64,000 nt of DNA from Peristeroidobacter agariperforans (GTDB lineage Bacteria > Pseudomonadota > Gammaproteobacteria > Steroidobacterales > Steroidobacteraceae), in NCBI RefSeq assembly GCF_004138335.1, contig NZ_RYFW01000004.1, positions 402,849 through 466,848 on the forward strand. Reading direction: 5' to 3'. Both the position numbers and the translations under genes were made by a program. Positions within the stretch are counted from its first letter, which is position 1; the number at the start of each line of letters is the position of its first letter. Below the pieces are notes generated by a model that was not told the origin of the DNA, searched no databases, and saw only the letters and a list, made by a program, of their open reading frames with translations. Of the stretch, positions 23,043 to 32,319 are shown one piece after another.

Positions 23043-24308
23043 CTACAGAGCCACGAAAGCAGCGGCTGCCAGCAGCGTCGGCACCGCTGCGCCGAGCAGG
23101 AGCCCGCCTGCGCCAATGGTTTCATCCGCGAAACCGCGCTTGAGCAGCGCCACGCCGGCGGGGTTTGGAGCGTTCGCGATCACGGTCAGTCCACCGCCGG
23201 CGACCGCTCCGGCGACGAGCATGTACTTCGATTCGTCGCTGATGCCCGAGATCAAAGAGCCGAGATAGGTGAGCGCTGCGTTGTCGGTGATCGCGGTGAG
23301 GCCAAGCGCGCCGCCGAACAACGCGAGCGGTTCCAGCCCGGACACGATGGGTTGCAGCCACCAGCGCTGCATGCCTCCTAACAGCACCAGGCCTGCCAGG
23401 AAGAAGCTCACGAGCAGGGCTTCCCTGATGATCAACGGACTCTGGTGCGCGTCGTAAGCCTGCGTGAATCCCAGGAACATGAGGAAGAGCCCGAGAAAGA
23501 CGATGGGATGGTGCGCAAAGATGACGACACCGGCCAGAAACAGAATGTGTGCGAGCACGATCACTGCCGGGATTTTCGGCCGTGGCGCCGAGGTGTCATC
23601 GGCAACTGGTTGCAGATGATTGCGCGCTACGAAGGTAGCGATCGTGGCATTGATGAGCACCACCAGCGCTGCTTTCCAGCCTAAGTTGAGCAACATGAAG
23701 GTGCTGTCCCAGTTCCAGGTGGATGCCACCATCAATACTGGCGGCGCGGCGTAAGAGGTGAGGGTGCCGCCAATGGAAACATTCACGAACAGCGCTCCCA
23801 GAGCCAGATACTTGACGCGCTCTGGCACGTGCCGCTGAAACAATTGCGGGGCGAGCATCAGCGCCGCGATCGTCATCGCGGCGGGCTCGGTGATCAGCGA
23901 GCCCAACAGGGGCACCATCGCAAGACTCAACCAGGCATGCGCCAGCGGCGTCGGCACCGGCAACAAATGCGCGGCCGCGCGCAGGCCCGTTTCGACGGCG
24001 TGCAGGATCGGTCGCGAGGCCGCGATCACCATGACGACGAATACGAACATCGGTTCGGTGTAGTTGCGCGACTCTGCGTATGCGATGGCTTGGGAGCCGC
24101 CCGCCGCCATGGCTACGCAGACGATCAGCACGATCGCCCACAAGCCGAATACGACTTCTACTTCGCCCAACAGGTGAAAGAGCCCGGAGTGGCGCGGCGA
24201 ATAGGCAGCCGCTCGTTCGAAGTGTTTGACGGAGAACGTGTGAAGAAGCGCCAGAGCAAACAACACCGCGGCGATCTTCTGAAGCAGAGGGTCGGATTCG
24301 ATAGTCAT
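23043..24308 (-). CDS. Putative Na+/H+ antiporter-type membrane protein
   Basis: A 421-residue protein with about 11-12 hydrophobic helices, for example FVFVVMVIAASRPIL and GLFLMFLGFTQAYDAHQSP. The pattern GLTAITDNAALTYLGSLISG in the second half recalls putative Na+/H+ antiporters related to the ion transporter superfamily. The ion is not determined by sequence. The start is uncertain: ATG at 24,308 gives the usual short N-terminus, while a GTG at 24,419 would overlap the upstream stop as GTGA and add 37 residues. It is the last gene of a metal-handling unit. Confidence 0.72.
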   Translation of the reverse strand: MTIESDPLLQKIAAVLFALALLHTFSVKHFERAAAYSPRHSGLFHLLGEVEVVFGLWAIVLIVCVAMAAGGSQAIAYAESRNYTEPMFVFVVMVIAASRPILHAVETGLRAAAHLLPVPTPLAHAWLSLAMVPLLGSLITEPAAMTIAALMLAPQLFQRHVPERVKYLALGALFVNVSIGGTLTSYAAPPVLMVASTWNWDSTFMLLNLGWKAALVVLINATIATFVARNHLQPVADDTSAPRPKIPAVIVLAHILFLAGVVIFAHHPIVFLGLFLMFLGFTQAYDAHQSPLIIREALLVSFFLAGLVLLGGMQRWWLQPIVSGLEPLALFGGALGLTAITDNAALTYLGSLISGISDESKYMLVAGAVAGGGLTVIANAPNPAGVALLKRGFADETIGAGGLLLGAAVPTLLAAAAFVAL

Positions 24309-24415
24309 GCGCGCAGCCCAGCCGCGCGGCGGCCCGACCTGCGCATCAACCTGTCGCGCGACCTGGTTCGGCGACACCCGCGCGCATTCTAGCAGATCGA
24401 TCGCGTCCGGAGATG

Positions 24416-24808
24416 TCACTCACTGTTGCTCATCACGAGCGGCAGAATCCAAACGAAACTCGCTCCTATGACATAGGCCGCAGCCGCAAGCCAAAACAGT
24501 GCGGAACTGACTCGGCGCAACCGCGCGCACGCCTTGGCGGCCAGCGGTTCGGTCGGGCAGGGTAGATGGGCTGCACGCCGTAGCACGAACCAGCTCAGGA
24601 TGAGCATCGCGCCCGCAATGCCGAAGACCAGCAGTTTGTGTTCACTCAGCCATATCAGCTGAGGCACGGCCGAAACCAAGCCCACGAGCACGGCCCCTGC
24701 GCCTAGCGAAACCAGCACGGCCGGCAAGACGCAGCAGACTAGTGTCGCCGAGCTCGCCAGCAGTGCGGCGGCAGAGGCGCCGACGGATCTCTGCAAAGTG
24801 ATGTTCAC
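24416..24808 (-). CDS. MerT-like membrane protein
   Basis: A 130-residue protein with four hydrophobic segments. The first contains a vicinal cysteine pair (Cys25-Cys26 in ATLVCCVLPAVLVSLGAGA), as in mercuric transporters of the MerT group, and further cysteines sit in the central loop (LPCPTEP, KACARL). MerT proteins take a metal ion from a periplasmic MerP-like partner and pass it inwards. The ATG overlaps the stop of just such a partner gene (24,805). Hg is the classical substrate; without merA or merR nearby, Cu or another soft metal is equally possible. Confidence 0.72.
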   Translation of the reverse strand: MNITLQRSVGASAAALLASSATLVCCVLPAVLVSLGAGAVLVGLVSAVPQLIWLSEHKLLVFGIAGAMLILSWFVLRRAAHLPCPTEPLAAKACARLRRVSSALFWLAAAAYVIGASFVWILPLVMSNSE

Positions 24809-25128
24809 TTTTTGCCTTTCAACGTCGCACGCACGTCTGCCATCGAGCGCTGTGTACGCTCGATCGCTTTGACGTCGTATCCCGCATCGGTCAGCGCCTT
24901 GCGCAGATCGGCGTCGGGGATGTCGGCGCCTTCCTTCGTGGCCACAGCGACGAGCCGGTTCTCGAGACTCACCAGGACATCGGCGGTCGCGGGATTTTTT
25001 CGCAAGGTTTTCTCGATGCCTTGAGCACAGAAGCCGCAGACCAGGCCGTTCACCGTCATCTCGATGGTGGCGGCCTGCACGTTGCTGACGAGCAGTGCAA
25101 GCGCGAACAACAGCTGTGAGGTTTTCAT
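24805..25128 (-). CDS. Periplasmic heavy-metal-binding (HMA) protein, MerP-like
   Basis: A 107-residue protein with a signal peptide (LLFALALLVSNVQAA) and an HMA domain whose metal site is CGFC (Cys31, Cys34) in VNGLVCGFCAQGIEK. It would bind a soft metal ion in the periplasm and hand it to the overlapping MerT-like protein. The C-terminal tail is lysine-rich (ATLKGKK). The gene begins ten bases after the 25,139-25,801 gene, so all belong to one transcript. Confidence 0.82.
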   Translation of the reverse strand: MKTSQLLFALALLVSNVQAATIEMTVNGLVCGFCAQGIEKTLRKNPATADVLVSLENRLVAVATKEGADIPDADLRKALTDAGYDVKAIERTQRSMADVRATLKGKK

Positions 25129-25138
25129 TGCAGTGATC

Positions 25139-25801
25139 CTAAAAGTTGAACATGAGCATGGCCTGGACTTCGCCGTCGAGCGTCGCGCCGGCCTCCAGCC
25201 ACGCGTTGTGTTTGAACAGCCGAACCAGCGCGGCCCACTCGGTCCCGTCGAACAATTCGCCGGTGTATTCGCGAGCTTGGATGACGAACCAGACGGCCAG
25301 GGTTTCGTAGTCGTGTGGGTACGGTGCGATGCCCAACTGCAGAGTGTCGATTCGGTGACTGAAAGCGCTGGCGTCGTAGTAGTCGGTGCGCAGCGATGCG
25401 TAGACACGCCTCGTTTCATAGTCGAGCTGGCCTCCCGCGTTCCAGGTCAACTGGTTGTCGCCGGTCTCCCCGATATGAGCCCGGCCCAGGCCGCCCCAGA
25501 CAAAGACGTTGGCCTGTGCCGACTCGAAGTTCCAGCGTTTCGGCAGGTAGTTGAGGCGGAGATAGGTGATATCGCGGGTGTCGCCGTTCTCCGCACTGTT
25601 CAGCGAGAGGTGTCCGCCGCCCAGCGAATATCGAAAGGTCGGCGCATAGAACGCCTGAATCTCAGTCATCGTGCCGGCGCCATATTCGGCCATCACGGTC
25701 GTGCCATCGGCGAATGCAATGGGCTTCGCCGCTGCGCTTTCGCAAGCGGCAGCCGCGACCAGCGCCATCGACACAGCGAGGCGCCCGGAGTGAATGCTCA
25801 T
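25139..25801 (-). CDS. Putative outer-membrane/periplasmic protein of the metal operon
   Basis: A 220-residue protein with a signal sequence (SMALVAAAACESAAAKP) and many alternating-hydrophobicity strands ending in a terminal phenylalanine (AMLMFNF), as in small beta-barrels. An alternative reading of the signal as a lipobox (AAAC) is possible. I recognise no named family. It lies between a CopL-like gene and the HMA gene with short gaps (65 and 10 bases), which suggests a role in metal resistance or passage through the outer membrane. Confidence 0.65.
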   Translation of the reverse strand: MSIHSGRLAVSMALVAAAACESAAAKPIAFADGTTVMAEYGAGTMTEIQAFYAPTFRYSLGGGHLSLNSAENGDTRDITYLRLNYLPKRWNFESAQANVFVWGGLGRAHIGETGDNQLTWNAGGQLDYETRRVYASLRTDYYDASAFSHRIDTLQLGIAPYPHDYETLAVWFVIQAREYTGELFDGTEWAALVRLFKHNAWLEAGATLDGEVQAMLMFNF

Positions 25802-25866
25802 GGGGCAACTCCAACAAGTAACAGAACGCCCGGCACTACGTGCCGTTGATGGTTACGAGCTCGGAG

Positions 25867-26187
25867 TTACGCGATCGGCGGTGGAACGAGAGGTGCGTAG
25901 TTCGGGCCGGCAAATACCGGTGGAACAAACGTCAGGAGGGCGCCGGCAATGGCCAGGCGAACAGGGTCGAGGACTACCTGCGGAGCTTGGAGCGCGGAGC
26001 ACTGAGCAGTGCAGCTCATGCTGGCGGTTCCGCCATCAGGGCAGCAGGCGCAGTCTTTGGTCGCAGCGTCGTGCCCCGCGCAATGCTGCTCTTGTCCGTG
26101 ATCGACAGACACGCTGCCGCCGACGGCCACCACGCCTTGCAGTAGCAAAGCGATGAAGAGCATCAGATTGAAGGCGAGGCGGCGCAT
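25867..26187 (-). CDS. Small Cys/His-rich exported protein, CopL-like
   Basis: A 106-residue protein with an N-terminal hydrophobic segment (NLMLFIALLLQGVVAVGG), a cysteine/histidine-rich centre (DHGQEQHCAGHD, DCACCPDGG, SCTAQC), a second hydrophobic stretch and a proline-rich end (APLVPPPIA). This layout is that of CopL and related copper-cluster proteins. It is probably a periplasmic or membrane-tethered metal binder or sensor. It heads the operon with the HMA and MerT-like genes. A similar protein lies upstream of copA at 51.6 kb. Confidence 0.65.
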   Translation of the reverse strand: MRRLAFNLMLFIALLLQGVVAVGGSVSVDHGQEQHCAGHDAATKDCACCPDGGTASMSCTAQCSALQAPQVVLDPVRLAIAGALLTFVPPVFAGPNYAPLVPPPIA

Positions 26188-26262
26188 AGAGTCGTCCGGA
26201 GTGTAGAACGAGCGGAGCTGCGATCCAAGCTCTGCAGCGCCGCCATCCGCGTGGACTCCGGA

Positions 26263-26715
26263 TCAAGTGTCCTGGCGTGACATCGCGCGCTTCAATAGAA
26301 GCTCGGCCACTGCGTCGCGCGCCTGGGTCTCGGTGGTTCCGGGAGGAAATTCGAACACCTCGTCAGCATCGAATGGATTCGCAAAGCGAACCGGTTCGCT
26401 CTCGGCGAGCTGCTGAGGTGCCGGCCATTCCGATTGAGCTATCCGTTGCGCAGTGTTGGCTACGGGTGAATTTGCGCCATCCGAACTCGTGGCTACGTAG
26501 GTTGCCCCGGCGAGCCCGACAGCAGCGATCAACGAAAGGGTCAGCGCTGGTTTTCGCGGCGAGGCGACTTGCGCCGGTTTCGATGGTGGCGCCGAGCTCG
26601 TTGCAGGCTTGTCGACATGCTCGAGATGCGAAAGCGCGAGCAAGTCTTGTGCGCTCAGCTCAATCTCCGTGTCTGTCTCATCGATACGAGGAATCACACC
26701 TGCCGATTCGCTCAT
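26263..26715 (-). CDS. Single-pass membrane protein of unknown function
   Basis: A 150-residue protein: an acidic cytoplasmic N-terminus (DETDTEIELSAQDLLALSHL), a proline/alanine linker, one membrane helix near residues 58-75 (LTLSLIAAVGLAGATYVA), and a periplasmic part ending with FEFPPGTTETQARDAVAELL. AGGAGGAAG lies just upstream of the ATG. It follows the sortase gene by about 220 bases in the same direction. No family recognised; an accessory role for the sortase locus is only a guess. Confidence 0.65.
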   Translation of the reverse strand: MSESAGVIPRIDETDTEIELSAQDLLALSHLEHVDKPATSSAPPSKPAQVASPRKPALTLSLIAAVGLAGATYVATSSDGANSPVANTAQRIAQSEWPAPQQLAESEPVRFANPFDADEVFEFPPGTTETQARDAVAELLLKRAMSRQDT

Positions 26716-26936
26716 GACGCTTCCTCCTTCGGTTCGCAGCACCCAGCGACGGTCCGGGTCGCTCGGGCTGCATGAGGGATACACGCAGCGTCGGCTGGAA
26801 AAGTTTCCTGAGCCGGCACAAGGAGGCGACGATGTGTGATCGGCGTCACAATTAGTGAAAACATCCATGCACTATGACAAATGGAGAAGACCCGATGCCG
26901 CTCCAGAAGCGACAGCACGCGGGCGTCGGGTGAGTG

Positions 26937-27548
26937 TCACGGAGCGACCGGGCGGATCATGGCGAACGAAGCCGGACCCGGTTTGATGCCGGCGACCGCG
27001 ACGTAGCGAAGCGGTCCGCCGGGAGTAATGGCATCGAACGGGTAGCAGGTGAGCAACGTGATCGTGGCGTCCACATTCTCATCGAACTGCAGACGTTCGT
27101 GACGGGCGTCGATGATGTGAGTCTCGCTGAGCTGGAAACGCCACTCGCGGCCGTCGACGGTTTGTATCGCGAATTCGTCGCCGGGTTGCAGGTTACGAAG
27201 AAACGCGAAGTGGGTATCGCGATGACCCGCCAGCACCGTGTTGCCTTCGCCGATAGCGGCAGTCCCGTTCACGTAGCCCGGGCCGAACGCAAGACTGCGG
27301 CCTGACGCATCGGCGAGCACGTACAAATCGACGTCCTTGTCGATCACTTGCAAGCGTGCGATTGGCCAGGTATCCGCCCAAGGCCACGGTTTAACTTCAC
27401 GCTCGCCTTCGAGCGTGCGCGTCCATGCGGAGGCGATCAGTTGCTGAGCCAGCCATGCCTTTGCGTGAATGTATGTACCGCTGGCAACCTGCCACACGCC
27501 GAGTGCAGCGACCGCGACGATCGCCATCCGAGTCCAGTCTCGTTTCAT
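26937..27548 (-). CDS. Class GN (proteobacterial) sortase
   Basis: A 203-residue sortase with an N-terminal membrane anchor (MAIVAVAALGVWQVASG). The catalytic triad is visible: His109 in TVLAGHRDTHFAF, Cys168 in ITLLTCYPFD and Arg181 in GGPLRYVAV. Sortases are transpeptidases typical of Gram-positive bacteria; this Gram-negative type is known as class GN and occurs with one dedicated VIT/VWA substrate. That substrate is the overlapping upstream gene (ATGA overlap), so the pair is translationally coupled and acts at the inner membrane and periplasm. Confidence 0.88.
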   Translation of the reverse strand: MKRDWTRMAIVAVAALGVWQVASGTYIHAKAWLAQQLIASAWTRTLEGEREVKPWPWADTWPIARLQVIDKDVDLYVLADASGRSLAFGPGYVNGTAAIGEGNTVLAGHRDTHFAFLRNLQPGDEFAIQTVDGREWRFQLSETHIIDARHERLQFDENVDATITLLTCYPFDAITPGGPLRYVAVAGIKPGPASFAMIRPVAP

Positions 27549-29641
27549 TGCGGTTGGCGCCGCTGCAGGCGACGTTCTCGCAGTTGCCAGCCGAGCGCGA
27601 TGAGCAGCAGCAATGCACCTATTGCGAAGTTGAGCTGCGCAGGTGTCGCGGTGGATGGGACACCCTCGGCCGGCCAATCGAGACCGTGCGGTTTGGTGTT
27701 CGGAATGCGTCGGCTGTGCAGCGATTCACCGTCAGGGCGCGCCGGCGTGCGATCGACGGCGACGAGGCTCGTGTAGTTGGAGACGAGTTGGTATTGCAGG
27801 GCCAGCGGCAACACACTTCCTCGGATCGAATCATCTGTCGCGCCGTTGGCGCGCGAGTCCATTAGATCGCCAATTCGATTGCGTGCCCAGAGCGACGCCA
27901 CACCAGTCCGCGGCTGCATGCCGTTGAGCGAGATTTGTCGTGTCCAAGTGCCGTTCGTGCGGCCGCTGATGCTCAGCATTCCCTTTGCAGGAGACTGCAG
28001 ACGAGCCGTGACGACGATGGGTTCACCTGCGTATAGGTCGCCGATACTCGCGGGCGCATATTCAGGGACTACGCCTGCTGGCCAGCTGAGCTCGATGTCC
28101 GTGAGCACGGGGCTCGTCAGCTTGTTCAACAGGGCGGTCATCTTGTTCTCGACCTCGTCGATCGAGCCGATATATGTGAATGTCCCGCGACCGGTGCGCG
28201 CGGCGCTGCGCAGAAAATGTCCGTTAGGCGCAGAACCGATTCCGACCGTGAACAATCGTGCGGACCGAAGTTGTTGACGTATCGCGAGCATGAGCTGGTC
28301 TTCGTTACCTACCGCAGCGTCAGTGATGAAAATCACCTGGCGCAGATGTTCTCTGGACGCAGGCATCGAGAGTGCCGTCAGCAGCGCGGGCAACATCTCA
28401 GTGCCGCCGGTTGCGTGTAGATTGCTTACGTAGCGCTGCGCTCGCGAGAGATTCTTTTCGGATGCGAAGACGGGCTCGTCGAACAACGCCTCGTGCGCCG
28501 AGTTGAACTGAATCACCGTAAATCGATCGGCCGGCTGCAGGGTACTCAAGCCGTTCGCCAATGCGGCGCGCGCCTGGTCGATGGACGCGCCGCTCATCGA
28601 GCCGGAGGTGTCGATGACAAAGATCACCTCTCTCGGCATGTTGATTGGCCGGGTGTCCTGCGGCGGCATGAACATCAGCAGCACGTGCTCGCCTTGGTCG
28701 GTCGGCTCCCGAAACAGCGCGATGGTCGGCTCGCTCTTCACGACCGGCACCCAGCTCAGCTCGAAGTCGCGATCTGGCGGCGATTGCTGATTACGCAGCT
28801 TGATCTCTGCGCCATGCTCCGTCGCACTGACGAGAATAGGGTGATAAGGACTGGTGATCTTTTCCACCGGCGCGCCGGCGTCGATGTCGATCGCCATGCT
28901 CACGCTCTGGCGCTGCGGATCCGCATGCGCCAGCTGCGGTTGCAGATCGCCGAGGGCCGCCGTGTCATCGCTCGGAACTGCGAGCGTCATCGCTGCGATG
29001 GGTGTCTCGCTGGTGAGTTGGGCCTCGGGGTTCGCGCTCACGCCCGGGACATAGCGCGGCGTGATCGTGAGCGGGAATCGCAGGCTGTAGCGGCCGGCAT
29101 CCTGGCCGACAATCTGCAAATAGCTGATCACGATTTCGATGGTCTCGCCGGGGCCGATGTTGGCGACGGCTGTGCGGAACAGATTCGGCCGCTGCTGATG
29201 CACGACACTGGCCCGCTGACCCTGTTGGCGAGCCTGTTCGAAGATCTTCTGCGCCTGCTGCTTCTCTCGGATCTCACCAATGATGATGCGTTCGCCGACC
29301 TTCATGCGCAGCGTGTCCACCGCCGAGTGTTCCGGCAGCGGAAAGGCGTACAGACCTTCGACCCACGCATCGCTCTCATTGTGAAAACGTTGCGAGACCT
29401 CGACACGCGCGACAACGCCCGACACCTTCATTCGCACGGCGGTTTCCATGCGTGGTGCATCGATGGTACGTCCTTGATCGTCTCGCAATGTCAGCGAGCC
29501 GCTGCCGAATTCCTGCTCGAAAGTCTGCGCTTGCGCGATCGATGCGAAGCTTTGCAGGATCCAGATATAAAAGAGCACGGCACTCGACTGCCTCGCTTTC
29601 GCCCAGAATCGTGGCTGCCGTTGCTCATTCTTCCTCTGCAC
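27545..29641 (-). CDS. Sortase target protein with VIT and VWA domains (TIGR03788-like)
   Basis: A 698-residue exported protein: a signal peptide to about residue 39, a VIT domain near residues 42-180 (YAFPLPEHSAVDTLRMKVGE), a VWA domain from about residue 335 with the MIDAS motif VIDTSGSMSGAS (residues 342-353), then a long C-terminal region. The end is a sorting-signal layout: a VPSTATPAQ motif, a hydrophobic helix (FAIGALLLLIALGW) and an arginine-rich tail. The motif departs from LPXTG. GTG at 29,641 is the start, with GGGAGAGG six bases upstream. The protein is the presumed single substrate of the adjacent class GN sortase. Confidence 0.88.
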   Translation of the reverse strand: MQRKNEQRQPRFWAKARQSSAVLFYIWILQSFASIAQAQTFEQEFGSGSLTLRDDQGRTIDAPRMETAVRMKVSGVVARVEVSQRFHNESDAWVEGLYAFPLPEHSAVDTLRMKVGERIIIGEIREKQQAQKIFEQARQQGQRASVVHQQRPNLFRTAVANIGPGETIEIVISYLQIVGQDAGRYSLRFPLTITPRYVPGVSANPEAQLTSETPIAAMTLAVPSDDTAALGDLQPQLAHADPQRQSVSMAIDIDAGAPVEKITSPYHPILVSATEHGAEIKLRNQQSPPDRDFELSWVPVVKSEPTIALFREPTDQGEHVLLMFMPPQDTRPINMPREVIFVIDTSGSMSGASIDQARAALANGLSTLQPADRFTVIQFNSAHEALFDEPVFASEKNLSRAQRYVSNLHATGGTEMLPALLTALSMPASREHLRQVIFITDAAVGNEDQLMLAIRQQLRSARLFTVGIGSAPNGHFLRSAARTGRGTFTYIGSIDEVENKMTALLNKLTSPVLTDIELSWPAGVVPEYAPASIGDLYAGEPIVVTARLQSPAKGMLSISGRTNGTWTRQISLNGMQPRTGVASLWARNRIGDLMDSRANGATDDSIRGSVLPLALQYQLVSNYTSLVAVDRTPARPDGESLHSRRIPNTKPHGLDWPAEGVPSTATPAQLNFAIGALLLLIALGWQLRERRLQRRQPQ

Positions 29642-29824
29642 GATGCCTCTCCCTTGGGTGACTGGCCGTTACTACAGCCGTCAAAGGCGTCGTCATGAGG
29701 CGTCGGGCGTGCCGGAGTGCCGATGGATCGTGGCGAATTGTGGCAACTCATCGGCGAGTTGCAGGGAACATCGCATCCGACCGTATACTCCAACTTCCAT
29801 CGCGAGCCCCAGAGGACCTGGACC

Positions 29825-31192
29825 ATGACGCTGTCCGTCGCTCGATTAGGGATGAATCTCCTGCTGTGCTCCGTGGCGATTCCCGCCATCGCCGCCCAGT
29901 CTGAACAAACATCGCCGCCCGGCGCGGTCCCGCCTCCGCCCGCAGCAACTCATGCTCCGTTGACCATTGTTGAGCACAGCAGCTCGAACGTATTTCGCGA
30001 GGTAGACCCGAGTGCTTCGGGTGGCGTGCCGGCAGCGGACGAGCAAGGAGCAAAGGCGCAGAACAGATTCAGGTTCGTTACCGGCGAAGAAGCGAACGAA
30101 TATTCGCGCCGGTTGAAGGAGCGCCTCACGGATCCAGAGCAGCGAGCGGCATTGCGCGCTGAGCAACGAGCTGTGCTGATGTCGCAAAACGCCGGGGTAG
30201 GGCGGTTGGTCGGGCTCGATCCGGCCACGGAGCAGAAGTTGATCGAGTTGCTGACGGACCAGCAGATGGAGCGGCTCGATCAGGTGCATATGCAGCCGCG
30301 GCCGACCGTCCCGGATCTGCAGCAATATGCGGACCAGGCCACGCAGCGTATGAACGCGTTGCGCGACCTGCTCGGCGACGAAAAGCTGGAGCGTTTTCGA
30401 GATTTCGAGCTGAGCCAAAGCGAGCGCCACTGGGTCAGCCGGCTCGCCGCGCGGCTTGCGCCTGCGTACAAGTTGCAACCGGATCAGGAGGATCAGCTGA
30501 CCGCGCTCAAGCACGAGCAGTTCCAGACATCTTCCGCTGCGATGGAATCGTGGCGTGTGTTCCGCCGTCCCCTCGGTCAACTGACCTCGCTCGAAGAGAT
30601 GCAGCGAGAATCCCAACGACAGTCTCGTATCGCGAATGAGAATTCCTGGCGCAAGCGGCAGGTAGAGAACCCGCTGCTGGAGCAGAAGGCCGCGGCGTTC
30701 CTGACGCCCGTGCAGTTGGCCGAGCTCTCCAGGTATCACGCGGAGGAGCAGGACACCTCGCGGCGTTACGTCGAGTCCGCAAGAGCGGAGGCAGGCCTGG
30801 ATCCGAAGATTCCGGAGCAGGCGGAGGTGGCGGAAGAAACGCCGAAGCTCATCGAAGCCCAGTTGCAGATCGAAGTGAGCTTGACCGTGAACCGGGAGCC
30901 GGCGACGGTGACGCGCACGGTGCGCAACGGAGAGTCGTTTACGTTCGAGGTCGCGCAGGGGTTGACAGTGGAAGCGACGCCAACGATGTATGGCGACGAT
31001 TGGATCGAAGTGCACCTGAAGTACTACGAAGACCGCACCAACGGCCGGCGTCGCCTTTCGGGTGGCAGCATCTCGGTTGCTCAGGCCAGACAGCCTGATG
31101 GCTCACTGTCCAGCGGCGGTAGCAGTGGAACAGTTATCACGGGCCGCAAGGGTTATGCGGTCGAAACGAAGGTCAATGCCAGGGTGCTGTGA
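29825..31192 (+). CDS. Exported protein of unknown function upstream of a LytS/LytTR pair
   Basis: A 455-residue protein with a signal peptide (NLLLCSVAIPAIAAQ), a proline-rich linker and a mostly alpha-helical, glutamine/glutamate-rich body from about residue 80 to 350 (LTDPEQRAALRAEQRAVLMS, LLTDQQMERLDQVHMQ). It ends in a beta-rich C-terminal domain (QIEVSLTVNREPATVTRTV). The internal x-L-T-D/P-x-Q pattern repeats, suggesting repeated helical hairpins. The ATG at 29,825 has AGAGGA upstream. Its stop overlaps the kinase start as GTGA, so it could be the sensory partner or output of that system. No family recognised. Confidence 0.72.
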   Translation: MTLSVARLGMNLLLCSVAIPAIAAQSEQTSPPGAVPPPPAATHAPLTIVEHSSSNVFREVDPSASGGVPAADEQGAKAQNRFRFVTGEEANEYSRRLKERLTDPEQRAALRAEQRAVLMSQNAGVGRLVGLDPATEQKLIELLTDQQMERLDQVHMQPRPTVPDLQQYADQATQRMNALRDLLGDEKLERFRDFELSQSERHWVSRLAARLAPAYKLQPDQEDQLTALKHEQFQTSSAAMESWRVFRRPLGQLTSLEEMQRESQRQSRIANENSWRKRQVENPLLEQKAAAFLTPVQLAELSRYHAEEQDTSRRYVESARAEAGLDPKIPEQAEVAEETPKLIEAQLQIEVSLTVNREPATVTRTVRNGESFTFEVAQGLTVEATPTMYGDDWIEVHLKYYEDRTNGRRRLSGGSISVAQARQPDGSLSSGGSSGTVITGRKGYAVETKVNARVL

Positions 31193-32319
31193 CGCTGTTC
31201 AACCCAGGGCGCGAAGCTGTGAACGGAAACAACATGGTCGCGCGCACGATCCGCTGGCGCTGGATCGCAGCGATCTGGTTCGCTGGCGGGCTGTTCGAGG
31301 CCAGTCAGGCCGTGCTCATCATGCGTTTCGGCGAAGGCAGGCGTCACGCATGGCTGCCGTTGTTCATCACTGAACTGGCCATCTGGCTGCCGTGGGCGCT
31401 AGCGACGCCATGGGTCATCAGCCTCGCGCGGCGCTATCCCATCATTCGCGGCACGACGCTGCGCACAGTCGCCGTGCACGTCGCCGCCTTCATCGCCATC
31501 AGTGTGGTCGTCGAAGCCTGGTCCGCCGCGCTGCAGGTGCTGTTCAATCCCTGGGGTAATCGGCGCCCGCCGACCTTCTGGGACACCTGGAGCATCGCGC
31601 TGCTCTACCAGATCCTCATTTTTCTGATCGCGTACGTGCTGATCCTGACCATCACATATCTGATCGATTCGCGAGAAAACATTGCGCGCCAGATGACGGA
31701 GACCGCACGACTCAACGAGGAGCTTTCGAAAGCTCAGCTGGCCGCGCTGCGCCGTCAGATGGAGCCGCATTTCATGTTCAACACGCTCAATTCCATCGCG
31801 GCGCTGGTGCGCGATCGTCGTAACGACGCGGCGGTGAGCATGATCGTCGGACTCAGCGAATTCCTGCGTCGAGCGTCGGAAGACTCTCATCGGCCGCAAG
31901 TGACCTTGGGCGAAGAAGTGGAGTATTTGCAGCGCTATGTGGACATCCAGAAAGTACGCTTCGGAGCACGTCTGCACGTGAGCGTAGATATCCCGCCGCA
32001 TCTGTTGGACGTGCCCGTCCCGAACTTGCTGTTGCAGCCCCTCGTGGAAAACGCCATTAAACATGGCATTGGCCAGCGCGCGGCGGGAGGTACGGTCCGC
32101 GTTGCTGGCGACCGCAGAGATGGCAGCCTGTACTTGCGGGTCTACAACGATGGTCCGAGCTTTCCGCAGGATTGGGAAACAAATAGTGGCGGCGTCGGGC
32201 TCGCCAACTTGCGCACCCGCCTGCGGATCCTGCACGGCAGCGCCGCTGATCTCGCGATGGCGTCTAATGGAGCGGACGGCGTGGAAGTCATCATCACCTT
32301 GCCGCTGCGGAACGCGTGA
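31189..32319 (+). CDS. LytS/YehU-type sensor histidine kinase
   Basis: A 376-residue kinase. Four membrane helices occupy the first 150 residues (PLFITELAIWLPWALATP, VAAFIAISVVVEAW, YQILIFLIAYVLILTITYL), followed by a coiled-coil linker and a His_kinase domain. The phospho-accepting histidine is in RRQMEPHFMFNTLNSIAALV. The N-box is LLQPLVENAIKHGIGQ and the G-box GGVGLANLRTRL. The start is GTG at 31,189, overlapping the upstream stop; ATG at 31,234 is an alternative. The response regulator follows immediately. Confidence 0.88.
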   Translation: MTLFNPGREAVNGNNMVARTIRWRWIAAIWFAGGLFEASQAVLIMRFGEGRRHAWLPLFITELAIWLPWALATPWVISLARRYPIIRGTTLRTVAVHVAAFIAISVVVEAWSAALQVLFNPWGNRRPPTFWDTWSIALLYQILIFLIAYVLILTITYLIDSRENIARQMTETARLNEELSKAQLAALRRQMEPHFMFNTLNSIAALVRDRRNDAAVSMIVGLSEFLRRASEDSHRPQVTLGEEVEYLQRYVDIQKVRFGARLHVSVDIPPHLLDVPVPNLLLQPLVENAIKHGIGQRAAGGTVRVAGDRRDGSLYLRVYNDGPSFPQDWETNSGGVGLANLRTRLRILHGSAADLAMASNGADGVEVIITLPLRNA

